Notes: generated by a model not told the origin, from the sequence alone. A stretch of DNA of 64,000 nucleotides from Rhodospirillales bacterium (GCA_014323865.1 JACONG010000016.1:317982-381981); one strand, 5' to 3'; shown: positions 1-10,270, counted from the stretch's first letter. Numbers and translations are program-made.

Positions 1-998
1 TAGTTGACGCGGCCGACGTCGGCGAGCCAAGCGTGTTCGGGCCCGATGCCCGGATAGTCGAGACCCGCCGAGATCGAATAGGGCTCGATGATCTGCCCGT
101 CGTCGTCCTGCAGCAGGTAGGTGCGGTTACCGTGCAGAACGCCGGGGCGACCGCCGGTGATCGAGGCGGCGTGCTCTCCTGTTCCAATGCCGTGGCCGGC
201 CGCTTCGACGCCATAGATAGCGACATCCTTGTCGTCGAGGAAGGGATGGAACAGGCCCATGGCATTAGAACCGCCGCCTATACAGGCAACGAGCGTATCA
301 GGTCGTCGGCCTTCGGCCTCGATCATCTGCTCCTTCGCCTCACGCCCGATCACCGACTGGAATTCGCGCACGAGCTCCGGATAGGGGTGTGGACCGGCGA
401 CAGTGCCGATGATGTAGAAGGTCGTCTCGACGTTGGTGACCCAGTCGCGCAGGGCCTCGTTGAGCGCATCTTTCAGCGTGTGGGAGCCCGACGTTACGGG
501 AACAACCTCGGCACCCAGGAGCCGCATGCGGAAGACATTGGGTTTCTGCCGCTCAATATCCTTGGCGCCCATGTAAACGACACAGGGTAGGCCGACCTTG
601 GCGCAGACGGTCGCCGTGGCGACACCGTGCTGGCCGGCACCGGTCTCGGCAATGATGCGCTGCTTGCCCATACGCTGGGCAAGCAGGATCTGGCCGACGG
701 TGTTGTTGATCTTGTGGGCGCCGGTGTGGTTGAGCTCGTCGCGCTTGAAGTAGATCTTCGCGCCGCCAAGGTGCTCGGTCAGCCGTTCGGCGAAGTACAT
801 CGGACTCGGACGGCCGATGTAGTGCTTCGCCCAGTGGTCGAATTCGGCCTGAAACGCAGGGTCGGTCTTGGCTTCGTTCCAGGCCTTTTCGAGAGCCAGA
901 ATGAGCGGCATGAGGGTCTCGGCGACATAGCGGCCACCGAACATCCCGAAGTGACCCTGTTCGTCAGGGCCGGAGCGATAGGTGTTGACCGAATCCAT
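1..998 (-). CDS. trpB: Tryptophan synthase beta chain (3' end outside window)
   Basis: Makes L-tryptophan from indole and serine with pyridoxal phosphate, as the beta subunit of the TrpA2B2 complex in the cytoplasm. The reading frame opens with ATG at 998 ([18 protein letters not shown]) and shows the family signature [14 protein letters not shown], then [12 protein letters not shown] with the PLP lysine at about residue 96, then [13 protein letters not shown]. About 332 codons are present; the C-terminal part and stop lie beyond base 1. It follows trpF on the same strand with a 74-base gap, the common trpF-trpB-trpA order, so trpA probably lies just outside. No frame break is visible. Confidence 0.96.
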   Translation of the reverse strand, partial: MDSVNTYRSGPDEQGHFGMFGGRYVAETLMPLILALEKAWNEAKTDPAFQAEFDHWAKHYIGRPSPMYFAERLTEHLGGAKIYFKRDELNHTGAHKINNTVGQILLAQRMGKQRIIAETGAGQHGVATATVCAKVGLPCVVYMGAKDIERQKPNVFRMRLLGAEVVPVTSGSHTLKDALNEALRDWVTNVETTFYIIGTVAGPHPYPELVREFQSVIGREAKEQMIEAEGRRPDTLVACIGGGSNAMGLFHPFLDDKDVAIYGVEAAGHGIGTGEHAASITGGRPGVLHGNRTYLLQDDDGQIIEPYSISAGLDYPGIGPEHAWLADVGRVN

Positions 999-1072
999 GG
1001 TGTTCCGTGCGTTCAGACGGCCGGAACATGCCCCGTTCCCCGGGTATCTGCAACGATCCTTTGCGGCAGCCG

Positions 1073-1714
1073 CTAAAGCGCTGCGGCTTCGTCCATGAAG
1101 GCCCGGATCATTGCGGGATCCTTCTTGCCCGGTGCGGACTCCACACCGGACGCCACATCGGCGAACGTGGCCCCCGTCAGTTCGACGGCCTGCCTGAGAT
1201 TGTCCGGATTGAGGCCGCCCGAAAGCAGCCACGGTCGCCGCCACGAACGGCCTGACAGCAACCGCCAATCGAAGGCAACGGCATTGCCGCCGGGCCGCGT
1301 GGCGCCCTTGGGCGGTTTGGTGTCGAACATGATGAAATCGGCGACGTGTTCGTAGTAGGCGACCGGCTCCAGGTCGGCAGCCTCCGAGATGCGGATGACC
1401 TTCAGGGCCCTGACCCTGTAGCGCTCGCGCACATCGGCAACCCGTTCCGGGCTCTCGTTTCCGTGGAACTGCACGATCGAGAGCTTCGCTGCGGGAACAA
1501 TCCGGCTCAGCAGGTCGTCATCGGGATCGACCGTCACGCCGACCCGCTCGACATCGGGTCCGACCCGCTCGGCAAGGGGGCGAACCTGTTCGGTGTCCAC
1601 GAAGCGCGGGCTCTTCAGAAAGAAGTTGAAGCCGACCATACGTGCGCCGTAGCGCCGCGCCGCATCCAGGCCTTCGTTGTCGTTCAGCCCGCAGATCTTG
1701 ACGCCGATCGCCAT
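1073..1714 (-). CDS. trpF: Phosphoribosylanthranilate isomerase
   Basis: Isomerises N-(5-phosphoribosyl)anthranilate to CdRP in tryptophan synthesis. The 213-residue protein starts [19 protein letters not shown], with the catalytic-cysteine motif KICG at the N terminus, and later shows VQFHGNE and the phosphate-binding LSGGLNPDN, all standard for a TrpF TIM barrel. The frame stays open upstream to 1825, but that extension overlaps pyrF and does not resemble TrpF, so the ATG at 1714 is chosen. It begins one base after the pyrF stop (TGATATG), which indicates translational coupling. The size is normal for the family. Confidence 0.95.
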   Translation of the reverse strand: MAIGVKICGLNDNEGLDAARRYGARMVGFNFFLKSPRFVDTEQVRPLAERVGPDVERVGVTVDPDDDLLSRIVPAAKLSIVQFHGNESPERVADVRERYRVRALKVIRISEAADLEPVAYYEHVADFIMFDTKPPKGATRPGGNAVAFDWRLLSGRSWRRPWLLSGGLNPDNLRQAVELTGATFADVASGVESAPGKKDPAMIRAFMDEAAAL

Positions 1715-1715
1715 A

Positions 1716-2426
1716 TCAGACCGCCATCTCGTCAACAATGGCGTCCGCAGCAGCAGCCGGATCGTCCGATCGGGTGATCGGCCGGCCGACAACCAGATAG
1801 CTGGCGCCCGCCGCAATCGCCTCACCGGGCGTCATGACACGCTTCTGATCGTCGGTTGTGGCCGACGCGGGCCGGATACCGGGCACCACGAGGAGGAAAT
1901 CATCACCGCAGTGGCCCCGAAGCCGTTCGACCTCAAGGGCCGAACAGACGACCCCGTCGACCCCGCACTCCTGCACGAGATCGGCCAGGCGCAAGACCTG
2001 GTCAGAGGCACCGCTCGACACCCCGACGGCAGCAAGATCGACGTCGTTGAGGCTCGTGAGCACCGTGACAGCAACGACACGCGGACGCGCCCCGCCCATC
2101 TCCGCGACCGTGTCCATCGCAGCTCGCATCATGGCAGAACCGCCCGCGGCATGGATTGTCGTGAGGAACGGGGCGACAGGTGCCATGCCTCGCAGACTGC
2201 CCTCTACGGTGTTGGGAATGTCGTGCAGCTTGAGATCAAGGAAGAGGCCGTGCTTGTCGCCGGTCACCGCTTCGACGCCCGCAGGTCCGTGGGCACAGAA
2301 AAACTCCAGGCCGAGCTTCAGCGCGCCAACATGGCCGTCGAGCCGGTCCGCCAGCGATCGGGCTGCGTCGAGGTCGGTCGTGTCGAGGGCGCAGAGCAGG
2401 CGGGCCGCGGCATCGCTGCGATCCAT
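1716..2426 (-). CDS. pyrF: Orotidine 5'-phosphate decarboxylase
   Basis: Decarboxylates OMP to UMP, the last step of de novo pyrimidine synthesis. The 236-residue protein carries the diagnostic catalytic segment FLDLKLHDIPNTV, with D64, K66 and D69 as the Asp-Lys-Asp array, followed by IHAAGG, and ends with the phosphate-gripper region VVPGIRPA and YLVVGRPIT. Length is typical. It sits head-to-tail with trpF with one intervening base, so both should be on one transcript. This places carAB (17-22 kb) and pyrF, two parts of pyrimidine synthesis, about 15 kb apart. Confidence 0.97.
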   Translation of the reverse strand: MDRSDAAARLLCALDTTDLDAARSLADRLDGHVGALKLGLEFFCAHGPAGVEAVTGDKHGLFLDLKLHDIPNTVEGSLRGMAPVAPFLTTIHAAGGSAMMRAAMDTVAEMGGARPRVVAVTVLTSLNDVDLAAVGVSSGASDQVLRLADLVQECGVDGVVCSALEVERLRGHCGDDFLLVVPGIRPASATTDDQKRVMTPGEAIAAGASYLVVGRPITRSDDPAAAADAIVDEMAV

Positions 2427-2480
2427 GATCGATGTTCCTTACAGGGACGGCGGCTTTATAACAGAGGAACTGCGCCTTCG

Positions 2481-3446
2481 TCAGCGTTCGTCTTCGGCCT
2501 CGAGCCGCGACATCAGGAACTTCGCGGTTCCGAGATCGAGATGACCTCCGCCGGAGTTCTTGTAGAGTGTGATCTCGTCGGCTGATTCCCGCCCCGTACA
2601 GGTACCGCGGGCAAGATCGAAGAGATCGCCTAACATGTCGGCATCGCTGATGATTCCCGCCTCGGTCGGCTGCGAAATGTCGCCGACCCGGCCGAGCGTG
2701 AACATGCGGGAATCCGCGAACAGCCGGGCCCGGCGAACGCAGGTGTCATCGCTTTCCCGCATGTGTTTCTGGTAGCCGCCGACAAGGTCGAGATGGGCAC
2801 CGGGCTTGAGCCAATCTCCAAGAATCAGTGGTTCGGTCGCCATGGTAGCACAAGAGATGACATCGGCCTGACGCGCCGCGCTCTCAAGGTCATCGATCGC
2901 CTCAATGGCGACTCCTTCGAGAGCGAGATCATCGGCCAGCGCCGCCGCACGCGCCCCACTCCGGTTCCAGACGAGAACGCGGTGGATCGAGGGGCGGATT
3001 GCGGTGTGTGCCATGATCAGGTGCGGCGCCATGGCACCAGCGCCGACCATCAGAAGGACCTCGGCATCCTCGCGGGCAAGGAAACTTGCACCGGTCGCGG
3101 AATCGCCCGCGGTCTTGCGTAGTGTCAGTGCCGTCCCGTCCATCAGCGCAAGCGGACGACCGTTCTTGCCGTCGAACAGCGCGTAGACGCCCTGGACCGA
3201 AGGCAGGCCGGTGCCAGTGTACTCGTTGTCAGGAAAGACGGTAACGAGCTTGATGCCGACGGCTTCATCCCGCTGCCAGGCCGGCAACGCTAGGAACACG
3301 TTCTCGGTTCCGCTCGGCGCCGGCTGGGCGAGATGCACATCAAAGGCTTCGTCAACGTCCTGAAGGTGAAACGCCTTCAGGCCTTCGACCAGGGAGGGAT
3401 AGTCCAGAAGACGATGAACCTCGTCGCCTGTCACCAAGCGCGCCAT
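2481..3446 (-). CDS. Ornithine cyclodeaminase / mu-crystallin family protein
   Basis: NAD(P)-dependent enzyme of the OCD/mu-crystallin fold, 321 residues. Members include ornithine cyclodeaminase, alanine dehydrogenase and delta1-pyrroline-2-carboxylate reductase. The N-terminal half contains GIKLVTVFPDN and TGLPSVQGVYALFD; the signature segment ALTLRKTAGDSATGA is followed by a Rossmann nucleotide-binding loop, VLLMVGAGAMAPHLI, at about 130-145. The substrate cannot be assigned from sequence alone: the ornithine-binding residues of true OCD are not obvious. It is followed on the same strand by lapA after 34... bases of spacer and precedes pyrF by 54 bases, so it may be transcribed with the pyrF-trpF-trpB group. 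Confidence 0.88.
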   Translation of the reverse strand: MARLVTGDEVHRLLDYPSLVEGLKAFHLQDVDEAFDVHLAQPAPSGTENVFLALPAWQRDEAVGIKLVTVFPDNEYTGTGLPSVQGVYALFDGKNGRPLALMDGTALTLRKTAGDSATGASFLAREDAEVLLMVGAGAMAPHLIMAHTAIRPSIHRVLVWNRSGARAAALADDLALEGVAIEAIDDLESAARQADVISCATMATEPLILGDWLKPGAHLDLVGGYQKHMRESDDTCVRRARLFADSRMFTLGRVGDISQPTEAGIISDADMLGDLFDLARGTCTGRESADEITLYKNSGGGHLDLGTAKFLMSRLEAEDER

Positions 3447-3483
3447 GGCTCACCTCCTTGGAAACGGATGTTGCAAGAGCATT

Positions 3484-3816
3484 TCAGGCGGCGCTCTGTT
3501 TGGCGGAGTCGGCCTGCAGAGCCGATTTCTCGGCCTTGAGCGCTTCGAGCTCCTTCTCCAGCTTCTTCGCACGGCGCCGACGCTGTGATGACGCCTTGCG
3601 GTGCTTGCGTTCAGAGATCCAGACAAAGAGGCCACCGAAGAGCGTGCCAAGGAGAAAGAACGCGACAAACACACCCGACAGCGGGATGGACCGACTGTAG
3701 GGCATGGGGGCGAACGACATCTCGACGAACTGGCTATTGGATGCCGCAAACACGGCAAGAGCGAGGGCGATAAGTCCGCCGATGAACCACTTCAGGAGAT
3801 TCAACGGATCGCGCAT
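3484..3816 (-). CDS. LapA domain-containing inner-membrane protein
   Basis: Small membrane protein (110 residues) of the LapA/DUF1049 family, associated in other bacteria with envelope and lipopolysaccharide assembly. Two hydrophobic segments are visible, about residues 9-26 (WFIGGLIALALAVFAAS) and 45-66 (PLSGVFVAFFLLGTLFGGLF), followed by a basic, coiled-coil-like C terminus rich in Arg, Lys, Glu and Ala. The motif ASNSQFVEMSFAPMP between the segments is typical. It lies four bases after the ihfB stop, so the two are probably co-transcribed; ihfB-lapA adjacency is widespread in proteobacteria, which supports the call. Confidence 0.85.
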   Translation of the reverse strand: MRDPLNLLKWFIGGLIALALAVFAASNSQFVEMSFAPMPYSRSIPLSGVFVAFFLLGTLFGGLFVWISERKHRKASSQRRRRAKKLEKELEALKAEKSALQADSAKQSAA

Positions 3817-3820
3817 GCGA

Positions 3821-4114
3821 TCAGTCCTCGCAATCCTTCACGTTGAGGCGCTCGCGCAGCTCCTTGCCGGTCTTGAAAAAGGGCAGAAACTTCTCTTCCA
3901 CCTTGACGGTGGCCCCGGTGCGTGGATTGCGCCCGACACGCGCATTGCGCCGGCGGACCGAAAACGAGCCGAAGCCACGCAGTTCGACGCGATCACCGGT
4001 CGCCAAGGCACCGCTGATCTCGTCGAACACGGTGTTGACGATGCGTTCGACATCGCGTTGGTAGAGATGAGGATAACGCTCCGAAAGGCGCGTGATCAGT
4101 TCCGATTTGGTCAT
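3821..4114 (-). CDS. ihfB: Integration host factor subunit beta
   Basis: DNA-bending nucleoid protein that pairs with IhfA. The 97-residue HU/IHF fold starts [19 protein letters not shown] and contains the DNA-binding arm signature [22 protein letters not shown] and the C-terminal [13 protein letters not shown]. The start at 4114 is chosen because the upstream in-frame extension (to 4171) runs into unrelated sequence, and MTKSELI is the usual IhfB start. It lies downstream of sppA with a 59-base gap and directly upstream of lapA. Confidence 0.96.
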   Translation of the reverse strand: MTKSELITRLSERYPHLYQRDVERIVNTVFDEISGALATGDRVELRGFGSFSVRRRNARVGRNPRTGATVKVEEKFLPFFKTGKELRERLNVKDCED

Positions 4115-4173
4115 ATCGGCAATCCTGACAGTCGATCCAAGCAGCCTCTTCGCCCTCGGCCGCATCGGCAAAA

Positions 4174-5085
4174 CTAAAGTTCAGGGTGCCAGAGGGCCAG
4201 CATGCCGTCAAGTATAAGTGGTTCTGGTAGAACGCTTTTCCCGGTTTCCCACAGGACTTCGGCATACCAGGGGAGATCATCCTCAATCTCGACATCGCGC
4301 AAGGGAAGATCTGTGGCGATGTCGTGCTCAGCCGCAAGCCAGTCACGTGCTTCGCGATCGCCGCCGAATTCGTCGACAAGTCCGTTCTCGACAGCCCGCA
4401 CGCCGGAGAAGACCCGACCATCGGCCAGCGCCACCACGGCCGCATGATCGAGATCGGGCCGCCCTTCGTCGACGATCGAGACGAAGACGGCCTGCATCTC
4501 GTCGACCATGATCTGTGTCCACTCGCGCGCCTCGGGCAGCGTGCGCTCGAGCGGCGACGGATTGGCCTTGAGCGGGTCGCTTTTGATGTTTTCGAAGCTT
4601 ATGCCGAGGATGTCGAAGAAGTCGACTACCTCTGTCGTCGGGAAGATCACACCGATCGAGCCGGTGATGGTGCCCTGACGTACAAAGATCCGCTCGCTGG
4701 CCATGGCGATCATATAGCCGGCCGATGTCGCGACATCCTCCATCACCACGACGACCGGCTTGGCATCGGCGACGCGGACAAGGTTCAGATAGAGATTCTC
4801 GCCACCGACAAAGGTGCCACCGGAGCTGTTGATGCGCAGCAGCAGCGCCTTGGCATTGTCGTCACGTGCGATGCGGTCGAGCGCATCGTCACGGTCGCGG
4901 TCGGTTTCGATGACGCCGTTGACGTCGAGCACCGCGACGTAGGCCCCTGTCGGTTCGTCATCGCCGATCTTGGCGAAGGCGACAATCGCGGCCAGCGCCA
5001 GAGCACCGACAAACAGCAATCGCCAGAGCATGAGACGGCGGCAAAGCCGCTGACGTTCGATCAGGGCTTCCGCATCCTGGGCCAT
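4174..5085 (-). CDS. sppA: Signal peptide peptidase SppA (short form)
   Basis: Membrane-anchored serine protease that degrades cleaved signal peptides. The 303-residue protein has one N-terminal membrane anchor (about residues 20-38, [17 protein letters not shown]) and a single peptidase S49 domain. The catalytic serine is S121 in [11 protein letters not shown], and the general-base lysine is K173 in [10 protein letters not shown], preceded by [11 protein letters not shown]. This is the short single-domain form, about half the length of the E. coli enzyme. It is encoded 30 bases after rpsA on the same strand, an arrangement common in alphaproteobacteria. Confidence 0.94.
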   Translation of the reverse strand: MAQDAEALIERQRLCRRLMLWRLLFVGALALAAIVAFAKIGDDEPTGAYVAVLDVNGVIETDRDRDDALDRIARDDNAKALLLRINSSGGTFVGGENLYLNLVRVADAKPVVVVMEDVATSAGYMIAMASERIFVRQGTITGSIGVIFPTTEVVDFFDILGISFENIKSDPLKANPSPLERTLPEAREWTQIMVDEMQAVFVSIVDEGRPDLDHAAVVALADGRVFSGVRAVENGLVDEFGGDREARDWLAAEHDIATDLPLRDVEIEDDLPWYAEVLWETGKSVLPEPLILDGMLALWHPEL

Positions 5086-5115
5086 CAGCGATTTCTCCCA
5101 CCGTATCCTATGCGA

Positions 5116-6915
5116 TTACGAGGGCCTCGTCTCTTCGGTCTCACCGTCAGCGGCGGCAGCCTCCTCGACAGCCGGCTCCTTGGCCTGCGATGCCTCGTCC
5201 TCGGACGCTTCCGCGCCCTTGGCGGAGAGTGCCGCGCCGAGAATATCGCCAAGCGTCGCGCCGGAGTCGGCCGACCCGTAGGTCTGCATGGCCTTCTTCT
5301 CCTCGTCGATCTCAAGCGCCTTGACCGAGAGGCTCAGCTTGCGCGTCGCTTTGTCGATGGCCGTCACCTTGGCGTCGAGACGATCACCCTCGGCGAACCG
5401 GTCGGGACGCTGATCACCACGCTCGCGCGCCAGTTCGGCCTTGCGGATGAAGCCGGGTACCGTGCCGTCGATCAGAACCTCGACACCGTTGTCCATGATG
5501 CGCGAGACCGAACAGGTCGCAATCGAACCGCGCGAGATACCGTCGAGCGCATCTGCAAGCGGATCATCCTCGAGCTGCTTGACGCCCAGGCTGATGCGCT
5601 CCTTGTCGACATCGACATCAAGCACCTTGGCCTTGACGCGGTCGCCCTTCTTGAACTCGGCGATCACCTCCTCGCCGGGCTTGCTCCAGCTGAGGTCCGA
5701 CATGTGGACCATGCCGTCGAGTTCGTCCCCGATATCGATGAAGAGACCGAACTCGGTGATGTTCTTGACCTCGCCCTCGACCTCGCTGTCGATCGGATGC
5801 TGCGCCAGGAAGTGATCCCACGGATTGCTCTGGGTCTGCTTGATGCCGAGGCTGATGCGACGCTTGTCCGAGTCGACATCCAAGACCTCGACATCGACCT
5901 CTTGGCTGGTCGAGACGATCTTGCCGGGATGCACGTTCTTGCGCGTCCAGCTCATCTCAGAGACGTGCACCAAGCCTTCGATGCCGGGCTCCAGCTCCAC
6001 GAAGGCGCCGTAGTCGGTGATGTTGGTAACACGGCCCGAGAAACGTGCGCCGACCGGGTACTTGGCGCCGACGCCCTCCCAGGGGTCGGCCTCAAGCTGC
6101 TTCATGCCGAGCGAGATACGCTGGGTCTCCGGATTGAAGCGGATGACCTGCACACGCACGGTCTGGCCGATGTTCAGCGCCTCGCTGGGATGGTTGATGC
6201 GGCGCCAGGAGATGTCGGTCACGTGGAGCAGGCCGTCCAGCCCGCCCAGATCGACGAAGGCACCATAGTCGGTGATGTTCTTGACCACACCGTCGAGCAC
6301 CTGGCCCTCGGCAAGGCCCGAGATCAACTCGGCACGCTGATCGGCACGCTCGTCCTCGAGCACCGAACGGCGCGAAACGACGATGTTGCCGCGGCGACGA
6401 TCCATCTTGAGGATGCGGAACTCGTGCTCGTCGCCCATCAGCGGGGTGACGTCGCGCACGGGCCGGATGTCAACCTGGCTACCCGGCAGGAACGCAAACG
6501 CGCCGCCGAGATTGACGGTGAAACCGCCTTTCACGCGCTGGAAGATGTAACCCTTGACCCGGTCCGAGTTCTCGAACGCGGCCTCAAGCTGGTTCCAGAC
6601 CTCCTCGCGCTGCGCCTTTTCGCGCGACAGGACCGTCTCGCCGTTGCGGTTCTCGAGACGCTCGACGAAGACCTCGACCTTGTCGCCGACGCCGACCATG
6701 GGCGTACCGCCCGGTGGCGTGAACTCGCGAAGGGGAACATGGCCCTCAGCCTTCAGGCCCACGTCGATCAGGACGGAATCGCCCTGCATGGACACGATCG
6801 TGCCCTCGACGACGGCGCCTTCGACAATGTCGACGCGCTCCAGAAACTCGTTGAAAAGGTCTTCAAAACTCTCGTCGGACGCAGGTGTGTCCTGCACCAC
6901 GCTGGTGTCGGTCAT
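5116..6915 (-). CDS. rpsA: 30S ribosomal protein S1
   Basis: mRNA-binding protein of the small ribosomal subunit that promotes initiation on structured or weak Shine-Dalgarno messages. The 599-residue protein has repeated S1 (OB-fold) motifs; several can be seen from the recurring patterns VVKNITDYGAFVDLGGLDGLLHVTDISW, GRVTNITDYGAFVEL and GEVKNITEFGLFIDIGDELDGMVH. The total of six is inferred from length and family. The C terminus is an acidic Ala/Glu-rich tail of about 50 residues. The order cmk-rpsA-sppA-ihfB is conserved in proteobacteria. A 126-base gap separates it from cmk and probably holds its promoter. Confidence 0.98.
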   Translation of the reverse strand: MTDTSVVQDTPASDESFEDLFNEFLERVDIVEGAVVEGTIVSMQGDSVLIDVGLKAEGHVPLREFTPPGGTPMVGVGDKVEVFVERLENRNGETVLSREKAQREEVWNQLEAAFENSDRVKGYIFQRVKGGFTVNLGGAFAFLPGSQVDIRPVRDVTPLMGDEHEFRILKMDRRRGNIVVSRRSVLEDERADQRAELISGLAEGQVLDGVVKNITDYGAFVDLGGLDGLLHVTDISWRRINHPSEALNIGQTVRVQVIRFNPETQRISLGMKQLEADPWEGVGAKYPVGARFSGRVTNITDYGAFVELEPGIEGLVHVSEMSWTRKNVHPGKIVSTSQEVDVEVLDVDSDKRRISLGIKQTQSNPWDHFLAQHPIDSEVEGEVKNITEFGLFIDIGDELDGMVHMSDLSWSKPGEEVIAEFKKGDRVKAKVLDVDVDKERISLGVKQLEDDPLADALDGISRGSIATCSVSRIMDNGVEVLIDGTVPGFIRKAELARERGDQRPDRFAEGDRLDAKVTAIDKATRKLSLSVKALEIDEEKKAMQTYGSADSGATLGDILGAALSAKGAEASEDEASQAKEPAVEEAAAADGETEETRPS

Positions 6916-7041
6916 GCTGTCTCCAGATTCTTCATAAGGATGCGGTTCTGCCGCTTCCTCGGTGGTCCCGTTTGGGATTTCGTCCGGCGACAGCCCGGGC
7001 GAGACGGGAACCTTCCGGCCTCTTTTGACCGGAGCGTGCGC

Positions 7042-7698
7042 TCATATAGTCGCGTTGACGGACCGGTTCAACCGCTGTCGGACGATTTCGACAGCGGCCT
7101 CGAAGGCCTGCTCAGCGTCCATCTCGGACGTATCAAGCAGTACCGCATCCTCAGCCTGGCGCAAGGGTGCGACGGGCCGCTCCATGTCGCGGCGGTCACG
7201 CTCGGCAATCTCATCGGATATCGCCGCGAGGTCAGCCGGTATGCCACGCGCGAACAGCTCGTCATGGCGACGTCGGGCTCGGGCCTTGAGAGTGGCGGTG
7301 ACATAGAGCTTTACGTTGGCATCGGGGCAGACCACGGTCCCGATATCACGCCCGTCGATCACCGCTCCCGACGGCGTCTCGGCGAAACGTCGCTGGAAGT
7401 CGAAGAGGGCCTGCCGTACCTTGGGATGGGACGCCAGACGTGACGCGGCCTGGCTGGTTTCCTGTGCTCGCAGATCGCCGCGTTCGAGATCAGCCGACAC
7501 CAGCTTCCGTGCTGCGTCAGCCGCGTCGTCCTCGTTGTCGGGATCACCGTCACGGTCGAGCAATCGCGCCGCGGTGGCCCGATAGATCATGCCGCTGTCG
7601 AGATGCGCGAGGCCGAGATGCGCTGCCAGCCGGCGCGCCAGCGTTCCCTTGCCGGCGGCGACGGGTCCGTCGATGGCGATGACAACGGCTTCACTCAC
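7042..7698 (-). CDS. cmk: Cytidylate kinase
   Basis: Phosphorylates CMP and dCMP with ATP. The 218-residue protein begins with a GTG codon ([19 protein letters not shown]), with the P-loop GPVAAGKGT at about 11-19, and contains the substrate motif [10 protein letters not shown] and the lid-region arginines in [20 protein letters not shown]. The GTG overlaps the aroA stop codon in a GTGA arrangement, so translation is likely coupled. The aroA-cmk-rpsA gene order is typical for proteobacteria. Confidence 0.97.
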   Translation of the reverse strand: MSEAVVIAIDGPVAAGKGTLARRLAAHLGLAHLDSGMIYRATAARLLDRDGDPDNEDDAADAARKLVSADLERGDLRAQETSQAASRLASHPKVRQALFDFQRRFAETPSGAVIDGRDIGTVVCPDANVKLYVTATLKARARRRHDELFARGIPADLAAISDEIAERDRRDMERPVAPLRQAEDAVLLDTSEMDAEQAFEAAVEIVRQRLNRSVNATI

Positions 7699-9044
7699 TG
7701 CGCAAACTCCGCGCCAAGGCCCGCCATGAGGTCGGTGAAGCCGGGGAAGCTGGTCTCGATCGGCGAGACGTCGTCGATCATGACCCCCTTTGCGCTGAGC
7801 AGACCCATGACCAGAAAGGCCATGGCGATCCGGTGATCAAGGCGCGCGGCCACGGTACCGCCGCCGGCAGGGCGTCCGGCGCAACCGTTGACGATCAGTC
7901 CGTCGTCAAGCTCTTCGACGGCCACACCGTTGTCGGCAAGGCCCGAGGCGACCGCAGCAAGGCGATCGCTCTCCTTGACCCGGAGTTCGGCCAGACCGCG
8001 CATAATTGTCTGTCCCTCCGCGCAGGCTGCCGCAACGGCCAGCACCGGATACTCGTCGATCATGGTCGGCGCCCGTTCGGGGGGCACCTCCACACCACGC
8101 AGGTCACGGCCTTCGACGACCAGGTCGGCAACGGGTTCACCGCCCTCTTCGCGTTCGTTCTCGAACCGCAGTTCGGCCCCCATCTCGCGCAGGGTCTGGA
8201 ACAGGCCCGTGCGCAGCGGATTTGTTCCGACACCTTCGACGCGGATCGCCGCACTCGGAAGACACGCCGCCGCTACGACCGGAAATGCCGCAGAGGACGG
8301 ATCACCGGGTACACGAATCGTCGCGGGCCGCAGCTCCTGATGACCGGCGAGGGAGATTGCGCGCTCGCCGTTCCCGGCTTCCACGACATCGACGGTGGCG
8401 CCAAAGCCCCGCAGCATCCTCTCGGTGTGGTCGCGCGTGGCCTCGGTCTCGATCACCGTCGTCACACCCGGTGCATGGAGCCCGGCAAGAAGCACCGCCG
8501 ATTTCACCTGGGCTGACGGCATCGGCAATCGGTACTCGACCGGGATCAGACCGGCCGAGCCGGAGACAGCGAGCGGCAGCCGTCCGTCGCCGCGCGCATG
8601 AAACGCCGCACCCATCTTCCGAAGTGGGTCCATCACACGACCCATCGGGCGCTTGCTCAAGGAGGCATCGCCACAGAAGAACGATGTGAAGGCATGACCG
8701 GCGGCAACACCCATCACGAGACGCACGCCCGTTCCCGCGTTGCCCATGTCGAGCATCCGATCCGGTTCACCCAGTCCACCAACACCACACCCGTGAATGC
8801 GCCAGAGCCCGTCCTGGTCCTTCACGATTTCGGCACCATAGGCGCGCATCGCCGAGGTGGTGGCGAGCACGTCCTCTCCTTCGAGAAGACCATCGACAAC
8901 CGTCTCGCCCACAGCCAGCGCACCGAAGATGAGCGACCGGTGCGACACCGACTTGTCACCGGGAACGCGCAGGGTTCCCGCAAGGGTCTCGCAAGGCATC
9001 GCACTGAGCGAACGGTCGGAACCGGAGGCGTGGGGGCTATTCAT
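7695..9044 (-). CDS. aroA: 3-phosphoshikimate 1-carboxyvinyltransferase (EPSP synthase)
   Basis: Joins PEP to shikimate-3-phosphate in the chorismate pathway. The 449-residue protein shows [16 protein letters not shown] near the N terminus, [38 protein letters not shown] and [16 protein letters not shown]. These segments resemble the class II enzymes typified by Agrobacterium CP4. The frame is open for another 600 bases upstream, but homology begins at about [19 protein letters not shown], so ATG 9044 is used. At the position of the CP4 alanine associated with glyphosate tolerance, this protein appears to have glycine (NAGTG). It overlaps cmk by four bases. Confidence 0.96.
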   Translation of the reverse strand: MNSPHASGSDRSLSAMPCETLAGTLRVPGDKSVSHRSLIFGALAVGETVVDGLLEGEDVLATTSAMRAYGAEIVKDQDGLWRIHGCGVGGLGEPDRMLDMGNAGTGVRLVMGVAAGHAFTSFFCGDASLSKRPMGRVMDPLRKMGAAFHARGDGRLPLAVSGSAGLIPVEYRLPMPSAQVKSAVLLAGLHAPGVTTVIETEATRDHTERMLRGFGATVDVVEAGNGERAISLAGHQELRPATIRVPGDPSSAAFPVVAAACLPSAAIRVEGVGTNPLRTGLFQTLREMGAELRFENEREEGGEPVADLVVEGRDLRGVEVPPERAPTMIDEYPVLAVAAACAEGQTIMRGLAELRVKESDRLAAVASGLADNGVAVEELDDGLIVNGCAGRPAGGGTVAARLDHRIAMAFLVMGLLSAKGVMIDDVSPIETSFPGFTDLMAGLGAEFAQ

Positions 9045-9184
9045 GGCGCGCCTTCTATCATGCGATTCCAGACGGCGCGACGGTATCGCCATGCATGTTC
9101 GCTGCGGTGCGAAATCCTTTTGACACTGACGCGGTGAAACGATATTCGCGCGGCCCACCCGAAACGAGACCTCGACCGGAGGAC

Positions 9185-9517
9185 ATGACCTTGCCCAAGG
9201 CCGAATGGGGCGCCAAGCACATCTGCAAGAGCTGTGGCGCAAAGTTCTACGACATGCTGCAGTGCCCGCCGACATGTCCGTCCTGTGGTGCCGTGATCGA
9301 GATCGAAACCAAGCGCAAGACGCGTCCGGTTGCCGAAGAGAAAAAGGCTGAAAGGAAGAAGGCCAAGAACGACGAGATCGCAGACGAGGATGAGGTCGAG
9401 GAGATCGATGACGATCCCGATGAGGATCTCCTGCCCGATGACGAGGAAGAAGACGATGACGGCATTGGCGATGTCGGCCGCGGCAAACCCTCGGACGAGG
9501 ACGAACAAGAGACCTGA
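9185..9517 (+). CDS. TIGR02300 family zinc-ribbon acidic protein
   Basis: Small protein (110 residues) of the alphaproteobacterial TIGR02300 family; biological role unknown. The N-terminal 40 residues hold a zinc-ribbon pattern ([14 protein letters not shown] then [11 protein letters not shown]), and the C-terminal half is strongly acidic (long Asp/Glu runs such as DDEEEDDDG). ATG 9185 is used because the family begins at [12 protein letters not shown]; the 30 residues upstream in frame look spurious. A GGAGG lies only two bases before this ATG, unusually close. It is transcribed away from aroA and sits 88 bases before tRNA-Ala. Confidence 0.9.
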   Translation: MTLPKAEWGAKHICKSCGAKFYDMLQCPPTCPSCGAVIEIETKRKTRPVAEEKKAERKKAKNDEIADEDEVEEIDDDPDEDLLPDDEEEDDDGIGDVGRGKPSDEDEQET

Positions 9518-9605
9518 TCGCATTCCGCGATTGAGGCTTGAACGCGAACCAGGCCGCGCATAGCTTCGCTACCCGCACCGCCCAACCGGCGCAGCAAAGG
9601 GATTC

Positions 9606-9681
<76 letters not shown>

Positions 9682-9685
9682 GATC

Positions 9686-9720
9686 AGGGCTCCGCCACAC
9701 CGGCGGGGCCCTTTTCGTTT
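9686..9720 (+). terminator. Rho-independent terminator after tRNA-Ala
   Basis: An 11-bp stem, AGGGCTCCGCC against GGCGGGGCCCT (one G:U pair), with the short loop ACACC-like and the run TTTTCGTTT. It begins five bases after the tRNA 3' end and should terminate the tRNA transcript. Confidence 0.85.
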
Positions 9721-9722
9721 CT

Positions 9723-10270
9723 TCAGTGTAACAGCGTGCCGCCATTGATGTTGATCGCCTGGCCGGTCATGGCACACGAGGTGTGGATATAGGCTTGGGC
9801 ATAGGCGATCTGCTCGGGAATCTGGGGCTCCTTGATGAGCTGGTCATCGACATGTTCGGTGACTGCGATGCCGGCCGTGTCGGCCAACGCGTGGATCATG
9901 GGCGTGTCTACGATGCCGAGGCACACCGCGTTCACGAGAATGCTGTGAGATGCAAGCCTGTGGGCCAGGGCTTGGGTGAAGCCGACGACACCGAACTTCG
10001 AGGCGGTATACTGGGCCAGACCTGGCGTTGCCCTACTTGCCGGAGATCGAAGCGGTCGACCCGATCGAAGCGGACGTGCCCTGCGTGATCATGCGGCGGG
10101 CCACGACGCGCGACACGAGTAAAGAACCCGGTCAGGTTGACACCCAGAACGTGGTTCCAATCATCCAACGAGAGATCAACGATGTGATTGAAGGTCAGAA
10201 TGCCGGCGTTGTTGATCAGGTCATAGCGGCTCATATCCAGCTTCCCTGAAGATGTGGCAGTCCAGGACAC
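9723..10270 (-). pseudogene. Short-chain dehydrogenase/reductase, truncated and frameshifted
   Basis: Remnant of an SDR oxidoreductase read over three frames. The upstream part (9932-10270) gives YDLINNAGILTFNH and LSLDDWNHVLGVNLTGFFTR, the NNAG and N-helix of SDRs. A second frame near 10000 gives a YTASKFGVVGFTQAL catalytic Y-x-x-x-K segment. The last part (9723-9935) gives the SDR C terminus NAVCLGIVDTPMIHAL...MTGQAININGGTLLH. The first 75 or so residues, including the TGxxxGxG nucleotide-binding loop, are missing; the break falls where the neighbouring SPFH remnant ends. At least two frameshifts plus a 5' truncation make this non-functional. Confidence 0.8.

Noticed and set aside
4324-7443. 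Plus-strand open frame of 1039 codons
   Set aside because: It lies antisense to sppA and rpsA, which are unmistakable. Its composition (rich in Leu, Asp, Val, His, Gly) is that of a GC-rich antisense shadow.
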